A stretch of 64,000 nt of DNA from an uncultured Bacteroides sp. (GTDB lineage: Bacteria; Bacteroidota; Bacteroidia; Bacteroidales; Bacteroidaceae): the NCBI GenBank assembly GCA_900555635.1, contig USLU01000017.1, positions 30,649 through 94,648 on the forward strand, written 5' to 3'. Positions within the stretch are counted from its first letter, which is position 1. Each line of letters opens with the position of its first letter. Under the pieces are notes generated by a model. It was not told where the DNA came from. It saw nothing but the letters and a program-made list of their open reading frames with translations, and did no database searches. The translations under genes were made by a program, and so were the position numbers. Below are positions 1-8,102 of the stretch, in pieces.

Positions 1-1
1 A

Positions 2-511
2 CTTCGCAAAAATGTAGGCATGGTGTTCCAGCGCCCCAATCCCTTTCCGAAAAGCATATTTGAAAATGTTGCTTATGGCCTTCGGGTAAATGGCGTAACC
101 GATAATTCTTTTATTCGCCAGCGGGTAGAGGAGACTTTGAAAGGGGCTGCTCTTTGGGATGAAGTAAAGGATAAACTGAAAGTTTCTGCATATGCCCTTT
201 CCGGCGGACAGCAACAACGTCTTTGTATAGCCCGTGCTATGGCTGTTTCTCCTTCTGTACTACTAATGGATGAACCGGCCTCTGCACTCGATCCTATTTC
301 TACTGCTAAAATAGAAGAACTTATACACGAGTTGAAAAAGCAATATACAATAGTTATAGTAACACATAATATGCAGCAAGCGGCACGTGTCAGTGATAAA
401 ACTGCTTTCTTCTATTTGGGTGAGATGGTAGAATTTGACGAAACCAAGAAGATCTTTACGCATCCCGATAAGATAGAAACACAGAATTATATTACGGGAC
501 GTTTCGGATAG
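2..511 (+). CDS. pstB: Phosphate ABC transporter ATP-binding protein PstB (5'-truncated by window edge)
   Basis: This is the C-terminal two-thirds of the ATPase that energises high-affinity phosphate import through PstAC. The reading frame is already open at base 2, so the Walker A region lies outside the window. Visible in order are the Q-loop (MVFQRPNPFPKS, typical of PstB rather than other ABC ATPases), the ABC signature LSGGQQQRL, the Walker B segment LLMDEPASALDP and the switch histidine in VTHNMQQAARV. It ends 63 bases before phoU on the same strand, the usual pst-phoU order. Function is assigned from family knowledge; only the truncation is notable. Confidence 0.95.
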   Translation, partial: LRKNVGMVFQRPNPFPKSIFENVAYGLRVNGVTDNSFIRQRVEETLKGAALWDEVKDKLKVSAYALSGGQQQRLCIARAMAVSPSVLLMDEPASALDPISTAKIEELIHELKKQYTIVIVTHNMQQAARVSDKTAFFYLGEMVEFDETKKIFTHPDKIETQNYITGRFG

Positions 512-574
512 TTATCTCTGCTCAAAATTTATTTGCCGCAATAAAATAAATCACAATTATTAAATAGAAACATT

Positions 575-1270
575 ATGGTAAAGTTTATCGAATCGGAACT
601 CGTCTTGCTGAAAAAGGAAATAGACGAAATGTGGACCTTAGTCTATAATCAGCTCGACCGCGCAGGAGAAGCCGTGCTTACTATGGACCGTGAACTGGCA
701 CAACAAGTATTGGTGCGCGAACGTCGTGTGAATGCTTTTGAATTAAAAATAGACAGTGACGTCGAGGACATTATCGCCCTTTATAATCCGGTAGCTATCG
801 ACTTACGCTTTGTTCTCGCCATGCTGAAAATAAACACTAACCTGGAGCGTTTGGGAGACTTTGCCGAAGGCATAGCACGTTTTGCTATCAATTGTAAGGA
901 ACCTGTTTTGGATGGCGATTTAGTGAAGAAACTTCGTTTGGAAGAGATGGTTTCCGAAGTGCTTTCTATGCTCGAACTCGCAAAAAATGCCCTCAAAGAA
1001 GAGAATCAGGAGTTGGCAACAGCTGTATTTGCCAAAGATAACTTAGTAGATGAAATTAATGCTCATGCTACAACTGTTCTTGCGGAATATATCAGCGAAC
1101 ATCCGGATAGCGCTCTTGCATGCTTAAATTTGGTGAGTGTCTTCCGTAAATTGGAACGTTCTGGAGACCATATTACAAATATTGCCGAGGAACTCGTCTT
1201 CTTTGTTGATGCTAAAGTGTTAAAACATAGTGGCAAAACAGACGATCAATATCCAAATGATAAGAAATAA
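575..1270 (+). CDS. phoU: Phosphate signalling complex protein PhoU
   Basis: A 231-residue all-helical cytoplasmic protein with the two tandem three-helix PhoU repeats of the family (roughly residues 10-100 and 115-215). Each repeat carries the acidic and arginine-rich helix faces that bind metal clusters, such as NLERLGDFAEGIA and RKLERSGDHITNIAEEL. PhoU links the Pst transporter to the phosphate-sensing histidine kinase and restrains phosphate uptake. It follows pstB directly and no terminator is visible between them, so the two are probably co-transcribed. Length and start are normal for the family. Confidence 0.95.
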   Translation: MVKFIESELVLLKKEIDEMWTLVYNQLDRAGEAVLTMDRELAQQVLVRERRVNAFELKIDSDVEDIIALYNPVAIDLRFVLAMLKINTNLERLGDFAEGIARFAINCKEPVLDGDLVKKLRLEEMVSEVLSMLELAKNALKEENQELATAVFAKDNLVDEINAHATTVLAEYISEHPDSALACLNLVSVFRKLERSGDHITNIAEELVFFVDAKVLKHSGKTDDQYPNDKK

Positions 1271-1287
1271 GCGAAATTTTAGGAAAA

Positions 1288-1321
1288 TTTTAGGGTTTAA
1301 CGGAAAATAACCCTATATTTG
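1288..1321 (+). promoter_or_regulatory. Putative Bacteroides-type promoter in the phoU-ribE gap
   Basis: A -7 box TATATTTG lies at 1314-1321, with a weak TTTTAG element about 21 bases upstream. It is one of three -7 boxes in this 353-base gap. No gene starts near it, so it may drive a leader or an RNA. Confidence 0.4.
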
Positions 1322-1416
1322 TCCATTGAAAACGATTGCGGACGTAGAAAAGTGCTTTGAAATGATAATAAAATCAAAAGATTCTTCAAAAAGATGTTAT
1401 ATGACATGTTTTTAAA

Positions 1417-1449
1417 TTTGGTTAGTATCACGAAAAGCCGCTATATTTG
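1417..1449 (+). promoter_or_regulatory. Bacteroides sigma-ABfr-type promoter
   Basis: TTTG at 1417-1420 is separated by 21 bases from TATATTTG at 1442-1449, a close match to the known Bacteroides -33/-7 arrangement. The predicted start near 1456 is followed by no reading frame but by a terminator 55 bases downstream, which is why a small RNA is proposed here. Confidence 0.6.
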
Positions 1450-1454
1450 CAACG

Positions 1455-1545
1455 TTATCCTGAAAACAATCTTTTTACCTTAAAAAAAACTAATACCTAT
1501 TGAAAACTGAAAAATGGGGCTTTGTGAAAAGCTCCATTTTTTTTG
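1455..1545 (+). ncRNA. Candidate small RNA of about 90 nt
   Basis: A strong promoter (1417-1449) is followed within 90 bases by an intrinsic terminator (1511-1544), with no start codon leading a sensible peptide between them. A second promoter for ribE starts after the terminator, so the segment is a self-contained transcription unit. I do not recognise it as a named RNA family. It could alternatively be a relic leader. Confidence 0.4.
1511..1545 (+). terminator. Intrinsic terminator
   Basis: The 10-bp arms 1511-1520 and 1531-1540 pair with one G-U, enclose a 10-base loop and run into eight or more T residues. Confidence 0.75.
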
Positions 1546-1575
1546 TGCCTATATGAAGCCATTTTCGTATCTTTG
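1542..1575 (+). promoter_or_regulatory. Promoter for riboflavin synthase
   Basis: TATCTTTG at 1568-1575 with TTTG at 1542-1545, a spacer of 22 bases. The start site would lie about 40 bases before the ribE ATG at 1624. Confidence 0.6.
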
Positions 1576-1623
1576 CCATGTAGAAATTCATTAATAGAAA
1601 ACTGCTAAATTATAGATAAACTT

Positions 1624-2226
1624 ATGTTTTCCGGAATAGTAGAAGAATGTGCCACGTTAGTGGCAATGGTCAAAGACCAGGAGAATGTGCATTTCACTTT
1701 CAAATGTTCATTCGTAAATGAGTTGAAAATCGATCAGAGTGTTTCTCACAATGGTGTGTGTCTTACGGTTGTCAGCATGACGGACGAAACCTATACGGTT
1801 ACTGCTATGAAGGAAACTTTGGATCGCTCCAACTTGGGATTGCTGAAAGTGGGAGATGAAGTGAATGTGGAACGTAGCATGATGATGAACGGACGTCTGG
1901 ACGGACATATTGTTCAGGGACATGTGGATCAAACTGCTAACTGCATCGATATAAAGGATGCGGAAGGTAGTTATTATTTTACCTTTCAATATGCTTTTGA
2001 TAAAGAAATGGCAACTCGCGGTTATATCACAGTAGATAAAGGTTCGGTAACAGTAAATGGTGTGAGCCTGACTGTATGTAATCCTACTGATAATACCTTT
2101 CAGGTAGCTATCATTCCTTATACTTTTGAGCATACTAACTTCCATACTTTTAAAGTGGGAAGTGTGGTTAACCTGGAGTTTGATATTATTGGCAAATATA
2201 TCAGCCGTATGATACAATATAAATAG
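1624..2226 (+). CDS. ribE: Riboflavin synthase, alpha chain
   Basis: This 200-residue cytoplasmic enzyme dismutates two 6,7-dimethyl-8-ribityllumazine molecules to riboflavin. The two lumazine-binding barrels are visible as repeats: MFSGIVEE with VSHNGVCLTVV in the first, and GHIVQGHVDQ with VNGVSLTVCN in the second. Length is normal for the family and the start is fixed by the conserved MFSGIVEE beginning. It is a single-gene unit with its own promoter and a shared terminator with the convergent metalloprotease gene. No other riboflavin genes and no FMN riboswitch are seen nearby. Confidence 0.95.
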   Translation: MFSGIVEECATLVAMVKDQENVHFTFKCSFVNELKIDQSVSHNGVCLTVVSMTDETYTVTAMKETLDRSNLGLLKVGDEVNVERSMMMNGRLDGHIVQGHVDQTANCIDIKDAEGSYYFTFQYAFDKEMATRGYITVDKGSVTVNGVSLTVCNPTDNTFQVAIIPYTFEHTNFHTFKVGSVVNLEFDIIGKYISRMIQYK

Positions 2227-2247
2227 AGATACTGATAAGTACTTCTG

Positions 2248-2291
2248 AAAACAAAAACGTCTGCCTCGTGGAAGCAGACGTTTTTGTTTTT
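2248..2291. terminator. Bidirectional intrinsic terminator
   Basis: The GC-rich arms CGTCTGC and GCAGACG are flanked by an A-rich tract on the left and a T-rich tract on the right. The hairpin can therefore end both ribE (plus) and the convergent metalloprotease gene (minus). Confidence 0.85.
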
Positions 2292-3582
2292 ATTTAATAG
2301 TACGTGCCGGTGGGATAGGAGCATCCATTATGGCGCGCGTACTTGGTTGGTCGTACTTAGGACCCGGTATGAGCGGACTGTAATTCAGAACATGACGCAT
2401 GCGCTCGCGTTGGTCAGGAGTGAATTCATTCCCCCAAGTCCAAGTATAGTCCATGATATTGCGTGAAGAGAATTCGCCACCTGTAATGCTGGTACGTTTT
2501 ATTAATTCGGAAAACTTTATTTTGTCCTTAGGAGTGGTTTCATAATATGTGTTTAACCAGTCTTCGTACCCTTTGCGGTCGTAGTTAGGAGTGTCATCAC
2601 AATAATCGGTATCCTCACGCCAACTTATGTTTTTCTCTTCATTATCGACTCCAAAAGCATGAAACAAACCTATGTAGTGAGCTAGTTCGTGCGTAAGGGT
2701 TAGTGTTATATCAGCAGGGTCGGCTAAACCAACTTCCGGTAACCGGTCAATATATGCATTATTAATGGATACGCAGTGAGGATAAGACATTTTGGCGTTG
2801 GCAAAGTACCTATCTCCATCATAGAGCCCATCTAGCGGGTGACGGGAAGATGCGTAAGGAATATAGGATATTCCTAAAACATTTTCTTCCTTGAATGTGT
2901 AGAGAAAGATGTTGATGTATTTATTTAGATCCCATAGTAGGGGAATAGCTTCTTTATTGCTCTCATCCATAAAGTCGTCGCAGCTCATCACTGGAGTACT
3001 CCACTTGATACGTTCCACACCGGGCTCGGCAAGCGTCTTTCCGTTAGGATCTGTAGTAGCCATTACAAATTCAACATTGATATTGAGACCTTTCTTTCCT
3101 TCATCTCCATCATCGAATGTATTGGCGTATTTTTGGTTACAAATTCTTATGATTTCGGCTAGTAAAGCTGCTTGGGGATTTTCATAGCCATCGTTTGCGT
3201 TGTCGTATAAAACATGGAAAATGACGGGCAGCTTATAATGATTTTCTGCACTTTGTATCACTTTAACTTCGAGGGTAGCGGTAGGGTCAGTGATAGTGAG
3301 GACTGCTTTTCGTTCCTGAGATGTCTCGTTGGAAGCAAGGTTGATGTTCAATGTAGCTTTACCGGTACCTTTTTGCTTATCGGGTACACACCAAGTAGCG
3401 TTACTGCTGACTTCCCAATTATCTTGACTATTAATCTCAAGAGTAATCTCCGTCTCGGTGGACGCTACATCGAACGAATTGGCGGAAAGAGTCATCTTTT
3501 CGACATTGTTGTCTTCTTTACATGCTCCTGCTACCAAAAGCAGTAGAATGGATAATATCAGAAATAAAGAATTTGTTTTCAT
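2290..3582 (-). CDS. Zinc-dependent metalloprotease lipoprotein (M43/metzincin) with BACON-like domain
   Basis: A 430-residue surface lipoprotein. A type II signal peptide ends at LVAGAC with the lipid-anchor Cys21. Residues about 28-112 form a BACON-like beta domain (pattern SNATWCVPD, then a TLNINLASNETSQERKA strand pair), a module that Bacteroidetes use on secreted proteins. The catalytic domain carries HELAHYIGLFH (zinc ligands His298, His302, His308 and general base Glu299) and a Met-turn NIMDY near residue 377, which places it in the M43 (pappalysin/cytophagalysin) metzincins. It matches the Bacteroides BF0631-type lipoprotein protease family in layout. The substrate is unknown; a secreted protein-degrading role is inferred. 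Confidence 0.85.
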   Translation of the reverse strand: MKTNSLFLILSILLLLVAGACKEDNNVEKMTLSANSFDVASTETEITLEINSQDNWEVSSNATWCVPDKQKGTGKATLNINLASNETSQERKAVLTITDPTATLEVKVIQSAENHYKLPVIFHVLYDNANDGYENPQAALLAEIIRICNQKYANTFDDGDEGKKGLNINVEFVMATTDPNGKTLAEPGVERIKWSTPVMSCDDFMDESNKEAIPLLWDLNKYINIFLYTFKEENVLGISYIPYASSRHPLDGLYDGDRYFANAKMSYPHCVSINNAYIDRLPEVGLADPADITLTLTHELAHYIGLFHAFGVDNEEKNISWREDTDYCDDTPNYDRKGYEDWLNTYYETTPKDKIKFSELIKRTSITGGEFSSRNIMDYTWTWGNEFTPDQRERMRHVLNYSPLIPGPKYDQPSTRAIMDAPIPPARTIK

Positions 3583-3608
3583 GAAAATTTTAAATTAGAC
3601 TGTTTTGG

Positions 3609-3616
3609 CAAAGATA
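3609..3616 (-). promoter_or_regulatory. -7 promoter box of the metalloprotease gene
   Basis: TATCTTTG on the minus strand, 27 bases before the start codon at 3582. The -33 element is weak. Confidence 0.5.
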
Positions 3617-3672
3617 ACTCTTTTCTTAATAAAACAGAATAATTCTTTCATTAGTTCGGGCTATTCCATAAT

Positions 3673-4992
3673 TTATAAGTCTTTCAGCAAAACTTTGCTT
3701 GCGCTCCTATAATATTCTTCCCGTGCATTCAGCAAAGCTCTCCATTGTCCATTGAATTCATTTTCTTTGTCAATCTTGAAATCTTCGGAGCCATGTGTAT
3801 CCAGCCTATCCAGTAAGAGGGCTACATTGAGCTTGCTGATGTCTATAGAAGGCTGATATGCAATGTCTTCACTCTTTTCATCGGTCACCACTTCATGTAG
3901 CAGGTTGATTTCCTGCAACTCATAGAGGGTTTGATTCGTCAGACGTATCGGGATTTGGCACTCTTCGGAAATCTCTTCGGCAGTATATGGAGGAAGATCG
4001 GTTTCAAAGCGTTTGGCTATGAGAGACATGATGAGGATAGAGATGAAATCACGGTAACGGCGGCTGATATTGCGTGCATCTTTATCAAAACTGAAGTTTC
4101 TAATATTTTGTCCGGCATACGTTAATTCTGCACCAAAAAGGCAGATTGTCCAGGATATTTGCATCCACAACAAGAACATCGGAAGTGCGGCAAAGCTACC
4201 GTAAATTGCATTATAGCGGGATACCCATAGCTGGCTGCTGATGTACAGGAACTGAAAAGCCTGGTGTGCCGTACCTGCCAGGATACCTGATATCAGTGCA
4301 TGCTTGAATTTGACTTTCGTGTTAGGCATGTAGACGTATAATCCGGTAAACATAAACCAAGTCAACGCGAAAGGAATCAGCCTGACTAAGAATTTACTGA
4401 GTGGAGCAAGTAGGGCAAAGTCCGCTACATTTTTTAGCATCGTACTCATAAAGATGGAAAGACCACCGGAGACAACGAGCAGGATAGGGATCAGCAAAAG
4501 CATGGAAAAGTAATCCGTGATTTTACGGAACATACTACGTGCTTTCTTTACCTGCCAGATGCGGTTGAAAGTGATTTCCATGTTATTGATCAAATTGAGA
4601 ACTGACCACAACAACATAACCAAACCTACTCCGATAAATATTCCGCTTTTGGTTTGTGACAAGTACGAGTTTACAAATTGTAGAATAACTTCCGTTGTCT
4701 CTGTTGGGCCACCAAAGCCACTGATTATTTGATTCTCCATGAGGCTGTCGAATCCGAATCCGCGTGCTATGGCAAACAAGATAGCAAGTATGGGTACAAT
4801 GGCCAGTAATGTACTATATGTAAGTGCTGATGCCTTATTGACAAGTCGGTCTTTAGTGAAGCGATTGATGCAAAGATAAATAGTCTTTATAATATTATAC
4901 ACCGAGAACTTAGTCCGGGTAACTTCATCTTCCGTAATACGCCAAATGTCGTAAGTGAGGAATTTCCAAAGTTTGGCTATTCGTTGGTCCAT
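3673..4992 (-). CDS. YihY/BrkB family inner-membrane protein
   Basis: A 439-residue protein with six or so hydrophobic membrane segments between about residues 45 and 290. The family fingerprint KASALTYSTLLAIVPILAILFAIARGFG lies near the first of them, and MLLLIPILLVVSGG and MFLLWMQISWTICLFGAEL follow. The last 130 residues are soluble and look like a winged-helix tail (PPYTAEEISEECQIPIRLTNQTLYEL). The family was once called RNase BN by error; its true role is not settled, with transport or efflux proposed. It is a lone gene whose downstream neighbour is the metalloprotease, about 90 bases away on the same strand. Confidence 0.85.
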   Translation of the reverse strand: MDQRIAKLWKFLTYDIWRITEDEVTRTKFSVYNIIKTIYLCINRFTKDRLVNKASALTYSTLLAIVPILAILFAIARGFGFDSLMENQIISGFGGPTETTEVILQFVNSYLSQTKSGIFIGVGLVMLLWSVLNLINNMEITFNRIWQVKKARSMFRKITDYFSMLLLIPILLVVSGGLSIFMSTMLKNVADFALLAPLSKFLVRLIPFALTWFMFTGLYVYMPNTKVKFKHALISGILAGTAHQAFQFLYISSQLWVSRYNAIYGSFAALPMFLLWMQISWTICLFGAELTYAGQNIRNFSFDKDARNISRRYRDFISILIMSLIAKRFETDLPPYTAEEISEECQIPIRLTNQTLYELQEINLLHEVVTDEKSEDIAYQPSIDISKLNVALLLDRLDTHGSEDFKIDKENEFNGQWRALLNAREEYYRSASKVLLKDL

Positions 4993-4999
4993 TGAACTT

Positions 5000-5108
5000 A
5001 AATTACAGATTACTAACTACAAATTACGAAATACATACTACAAAACACTTGATGTTGTGATAATGTTAGGACACAGTTGTAATTTGTACTTAGTAATTCG
5101 TAATTATA
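5000..5108. repeat. Paired 7-bp repeat arrays in inverted orientation
   Basis: Seven degenerate heptamers run from 5000 to 5048 (AAATTAC, AGATTAC, TAACTAC and so on), and the reverse-complement type runs from 5074 to 5108 (AATTTGT, ACTTAGT, AATTCGT). The arrays flank a 25-base core, so the whole segment can fold as an imperfect hairpin. It fills the gap between the YihY gene start and the 3' end of RNase P RNA. Confidence 0.7.
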
Positions 5109-5109
5109 A

Positions 5110-5480
5110 AAAAAGCAGTCAGTCTATAAGCCGAGTTCTGTTCCTTATATAATAAGGTGTCTGTCATTTATCTGAGCCGCATGTCACCACACAGGCTTTA
5201 GCGGTCTACCCTCCGACATGGAGCGAGCAACTCTCATAACGTCGGTATACATGACCTTACAACTCCTAAGACACACAGCCCTTGTGTCACCACAAGACTG
5301 GTGGGCTCTTACCCCACCTTCTCACCCTTACCGTAGCCTCGGAAGACTAAGGCGGTTATTTTCTTCTGCGTTACTCTACCCTCACGGACAGCTTTCTGTT
5401 AGGAAGTAGGATGCTCTATGTTGCCCGGACTTTCCTCATACGCACAAGGCGCAAGCGACAGACCGACCAACTGCTTTAGG
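5110..5480 (-). ncRNA. rnpB: RNase P RNA (bacterial class A)
   Basis: The catalytic RNA that trims tRNA 5' leaders. On the minus strand the invariant P4 strand GAGGAAAGTCCGGGC appears at 5437-5423. The 3' end carries the CTCGGCTTATAGACTGACTG type tail, which pairs with the 5' AAGCAGTTGGTCGGTCT segment to close helix P1. A T-run after P1 serves as the terminator. The size, about 370 nt, is normal. Several open frames cross it but none is a real gene. The ends are estimated from the promoter and P1, to within about 5 bases. Confidence 0.95.
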
Positions 5481-5484
5481 GCAG

Positions 5485-5492
5485 CAAAGATA
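5485..5492 (-). promoter_or_regulatory. -7 promoter box of rnpB
   Basis: TATCTTTG on the minus strand, about 6 bases before the mature 5' end of RNase P RNA. The -33 position falls in a heptamer repeat array that starts at 5503, so the repeat overlaps the promoter. Confidence 0.75.
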
Positions 5493-5502
5493 GGGAAAAT
5501 TA

Positions 5503-5598
5503 ATTAAGAATGAAGAATGAAGAATGAAGAATTTCCCATGCGGCATACTAATCATAGCGCAGCTAAATTCTTCATTCCTTATTCTTAATTCTTAATTT
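5503..5598. repeat. Paired 7-bp repeat arrays in inverted orientation
   Basis: ATTAAGA followed by three ATGAAGA units occupies 5503-5530. The opposite-strand type (TTCTTCA, TTCCTTA, TTCTTAA, TTCTTAA) occupies 5568-5595. A 37-base core lies between. The arrangement is the same as at 5000-5108 but the heptamer sequence differs. Confidence 0.75.
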
Positions 5599-5633
5599 TA
5601 TTGAAAATATGTGTCTATTTTGGAAATGTTTTG

Positions 5634-5641
5634 TAGCTTTG
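5634..5641 (+). promoter_or_regulatory. -7 promoter box of the murein-peptide operon
   Basis: TAGCTTTG fits TAnnTTTG and lies 33 bases before the ATG of the NlpC/P60 gene. No good -33 element at the standard distance was found. Confidence 0.45.
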
Positions 5642-5674
5642 CTAACACTAACAACCCCCAAATCAATATAGCCC

Positions 5675-6880
5675 ATGAAAAAGTTATCCTCTGTTTTGGC
5701 TTTATTTCTCTTTATTCCCTTTTTTACGTTTGCTTCGGAAGTCGGTGACCGTACTATTCCTATGGAAGTAACCCAACTCTCTGACAGTTTGAAACGTGTG
5801 TATGCTCCGGACAAGCGTGTGGCTTTGTTCGATGTAGATTATTCTTTTGCCGGTAAAAATGTAATGCTGCGTGGTGTTACAACTTCAGCAGAAGCGAAAG
5901 CTGCATTGTTGCAAGGATTGGCAAAAGCAAACTACAAAGTGATGGATTGCCTGCAACTCCTGCCTGATGAAGAAGGCTTGGAAAGTAAAACCTACGGTAT
6001 TGTAAATGTATCAGTAGCTAATCTGCGTGTAGATCCTGATTTCTCCTCGGAGATGATGACCCAAGGATTGATGGGTATGCCTATCCGGGTACTTCAGCGC
6101 AATGGCTGGTATCGTATTCAGACTCCCGACAACTACATAGCGTGGGTTCACTCGGTTGGTATTCACCCTGTTACCAAAGCAGAATTGACTGCGTGGAATA
6201 ATGCAGAAAAAATAGTGGTGACTTCACATTATGGGTTTGTTTATTCCCAGCCTGATCAAAATTCACAAACTGTTTCAGATGTTGTGGCGGGTAATCGTTT
6301 GAAGTGGGAGGGAACCAAAGGCGCTTATTATAAAGTGACTTATCCTGATGGGCGTCGTGGTTATATCTCTAAATCCATTTCTATGCCCGAGAAAAAATGG
6401 CGTGCAGGTTTGAAGCAAGATGCAGCCAGCATTATCCGTACTGCTCACACATTGATGGGCGTACCTTATCTTTGGGCAGGTACTTCCTCTAAGGGAATAG
6501 ACTGTAGTGGATTCATGCGTACTGTTCTTTTTATTCACGACATTATTATTCCGCGTGATGCTTCCCAGCAAGCTTATGTAGGCGAGCATATTGATATTGC
6601 GTCTGATTTCAGTAATCTTCAACCGGGTGATTTGATTTTCTTTGGACGCAAGGCGACGCCTGATCGCAAGGAGCGTGTTGTACATGTAGGAATGTATATA
6701 GGTAATAAACGTTTCATTCATTCGCAAGGTGATGTGCATGTCAGCAGTTTCGAACCTACTGATGAGTTGTTTGATGAATATAATCTCGGACGTCTATTAT
6801 TTGCTACCCGTGTATTACCTTATATAAATAAGGAAGCACCACTGAATACAACAGCTACTAATCCATATTATAAATGGTAG
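5675..6880 (+). CDS. Secreted NlpC/P60 (C40) murein peptidase with SH3-like domains
   Basis: A 401-residue exported hydrolase expected to cut the gamma-D-Glu to diamino-acid bond of murein stem peptides, like YkfC. An N-terminal signal peptide (LSSVLALFLFIPFFTFA) is followed by two SH3b-like modules (about 108-165 and 178-240) and a C-terminal NlpC/P60 domain. The catalytic residues can be placed at Cys277 (GIDCSGF), His337 (VVHVGMY) and His349 (FIHSQGD). The next gene, 38 bases downstream, is a dipeptide epimerase, and endopeptidase plus Ala-Glu epimerase is the known murein-peptide recycling pair. This supports a scavenging rather than a wall-remodelling role. Confidence 0.9.
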   Translation: MKKLSSVLALFLFIPFFTFASEVGDRTIPMEVTQLSDSLKRVYAPDKRVALFDVDYSFAGKNVMLRGVTTSAEAKAALLQGLAKANYKVMDCLQLLPDEEGLESKTYGIVNVSVANLRVDPDFSSEMMTQGLMGMPIRVLQRNGWYRIQTPDNYIAWVHSVGIHPVTKAELTAWNNAEKIVVTSHYGFVYSQPDQNSQTVSDVVAGNRLKWEGTKGAYYKVTYPDGRRGYISKSISMPEKKWRAGLKQDAASIIRTAHTLMGVPYLWAGTSSKGIDCSGFMRTVLFIHDIIIPRDASQQAYVGEHIDIASDFSNLQPGDLIFFGRKATPDRKERVVHVGMYIGNKRFIHSQGDVHVSSFEPTDELFDEYNLGRLLFATRVLPYINKEAPLNTTATNPYYKW

Positions 6881-6918
6881 TCGGAACATTAACTATTAAT
6901 TATTAAATATAATACTAC

Positions 6919-8088
6919 ATGCAAAATAGAAGAGATTTTCTGAAAACCGCTGCTTTTGCGGCACTTGGCTCAGGTGTAGCTATTAACAGCGTTTTTGCAG
7001 GAGAAAACAGCAGTTCCTCCTTGTTTAACATAAATAAAAGCGGAGTAACTCCGAAGATGAAACTGAACTTCTTTCCTTATGAACTGAAACTACGTCATGT
7101 TTTTACAGTGGCTACATACTCACGTACTACTACTCCGGATGTGCAAGTGGAAATAGAATATGATGGTATTACCGGCTATGGTGAAGCATCTATGCCTCCT
7201 TATTTACAGCATGAGTTAGGTACAATGGATAGCGTGCTGGCTTTCTTAAAGAAAGTGCAGGATACTATCGGCCAGTTCTCCGATCCTTATCAACTGGAAG
7301 ATATTCTGGCTTATATCGACAGCCTTTCTCCCGGGGATGCCGCTGCCAAAACTGCGGTGGATATAGCCCTTCACGATCTTGTGGGTAAGATGCTGCAAGC
7401 TCCATGGTACAAGATATGGGGCTTGGACAAAGAAAAAACGCCTTCTACTACATTTACTATCGGTATAGACACCCCGGAGGTAGTGCGCGAGAAGACAAAA
7501 GAATGTGCCGGAAAGTTTAATATCCTCAAAGTGAAATTAGGACGGGAAAACGACAAAGAGATGATTGAAACCATACGCTCGGTTACCACCCTTCCGATAG
7601 CTGTAGATGCCAATCAAGGATGGACCGACCGGAAGTATGCACTCGATATGATTCACTGGTTGAAAGAAATAGGCATTGTCATGATAGAACAGCCCATGCC
7701 TAAAGAACAATTAGACGATATCGCTTGGGTAACTCAGCAAAGTCCGTTACCGATATTTGCCGATGAATCAGTACAACGCCTGAAAGATGTAGCTGCATTG
7801 AAAGGTGCATTTACAGGTATCAACATCAAATTAATGAAATGTACCGGTATGCGTGAAGGTTGGAAAATGGTGAATCTTGCACATGCTTTGGGCATGCGTG
7901 CCATGGTAGGCTGTATGACTGAAACCTCTTGCGCTTGTTCTGCTGCCGCCCAATTCTCTCCGGCAGTTGACTTTGCCGACTTGGATGGAAACCTGTTGAT
8001 TGCTAATGACCGATTCAAAGGAATGGAAGTGGTGAAAGGCAAGATAACGTTACCTGATTTACCGGGTATTGGAGTTGTAAAACTATAA
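6919..8088 (+). CDS. Tat-exported dipeptide epimerase (enolase superfamily, L-Ala-D/L-Glu type)
   Basis: A 389-residue member of the muconate-lactonizing subgroup of the enolase superfamily. It inverts the D-Glu of murein-derived dipeptides so that ordinary peptidases can use them. The N-terminus has a twin-arginine signal (NRRDFLKTAAFAAL), so the folded enzyme is exported. The active-site set is visible: the KVKLG lysine pair, metal ligands in VDANQGW, MIEQPMP and FADESV, and the second lysine in INIKLMKCTG. Exported epimerases occur in Bacteroides but are unusual compared with cytoplasmic YcjG and YkfB. Exact dipeptide preference cannot be read from sequence. Confidence 0.88.
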   Translation: MQNRRDFLKTAAFAALGSGVAINSVFAGENSSSSLFNINKSGVTPKMKLNFFPYELKLRHVFTVATYSRTTTPDVQVEIEYDGITGYGEASMPPYLQHELGTMDSVLAFLKKVQDTIGQFSDPYQLEDILAYIDSLSPGDAAAKTAVDIALHDLVGKMLQAPWYKIWGLDKEKTPSTTFTIGIDTPEVVREKTKECAGKFNILKVKLGRENDKEMIETIRSVTTLPIAVDANQGWTDRKYALDMIHWLKEIGIVMIEQPMPKEQLDDIAWVTQQSPLPIFADESVQRLKDVAALKGAFTGINIKLMKCTGMREGWKMVNLAHALGMRAMVGCMTETSCACSAAAQFSPAVDFADLDGNLLIANDRFKGMEVVKGKITLPDLPGIGVVKL

Positions 8089-8102
8089 TCTTCTCTACTA
8101 TT

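Noticed and set aside
5218..5409. Open frame within 5110-5480
   Set aside because: The region is RNase P RNA on the other strand, with the P4 and P1 elements clearly present.
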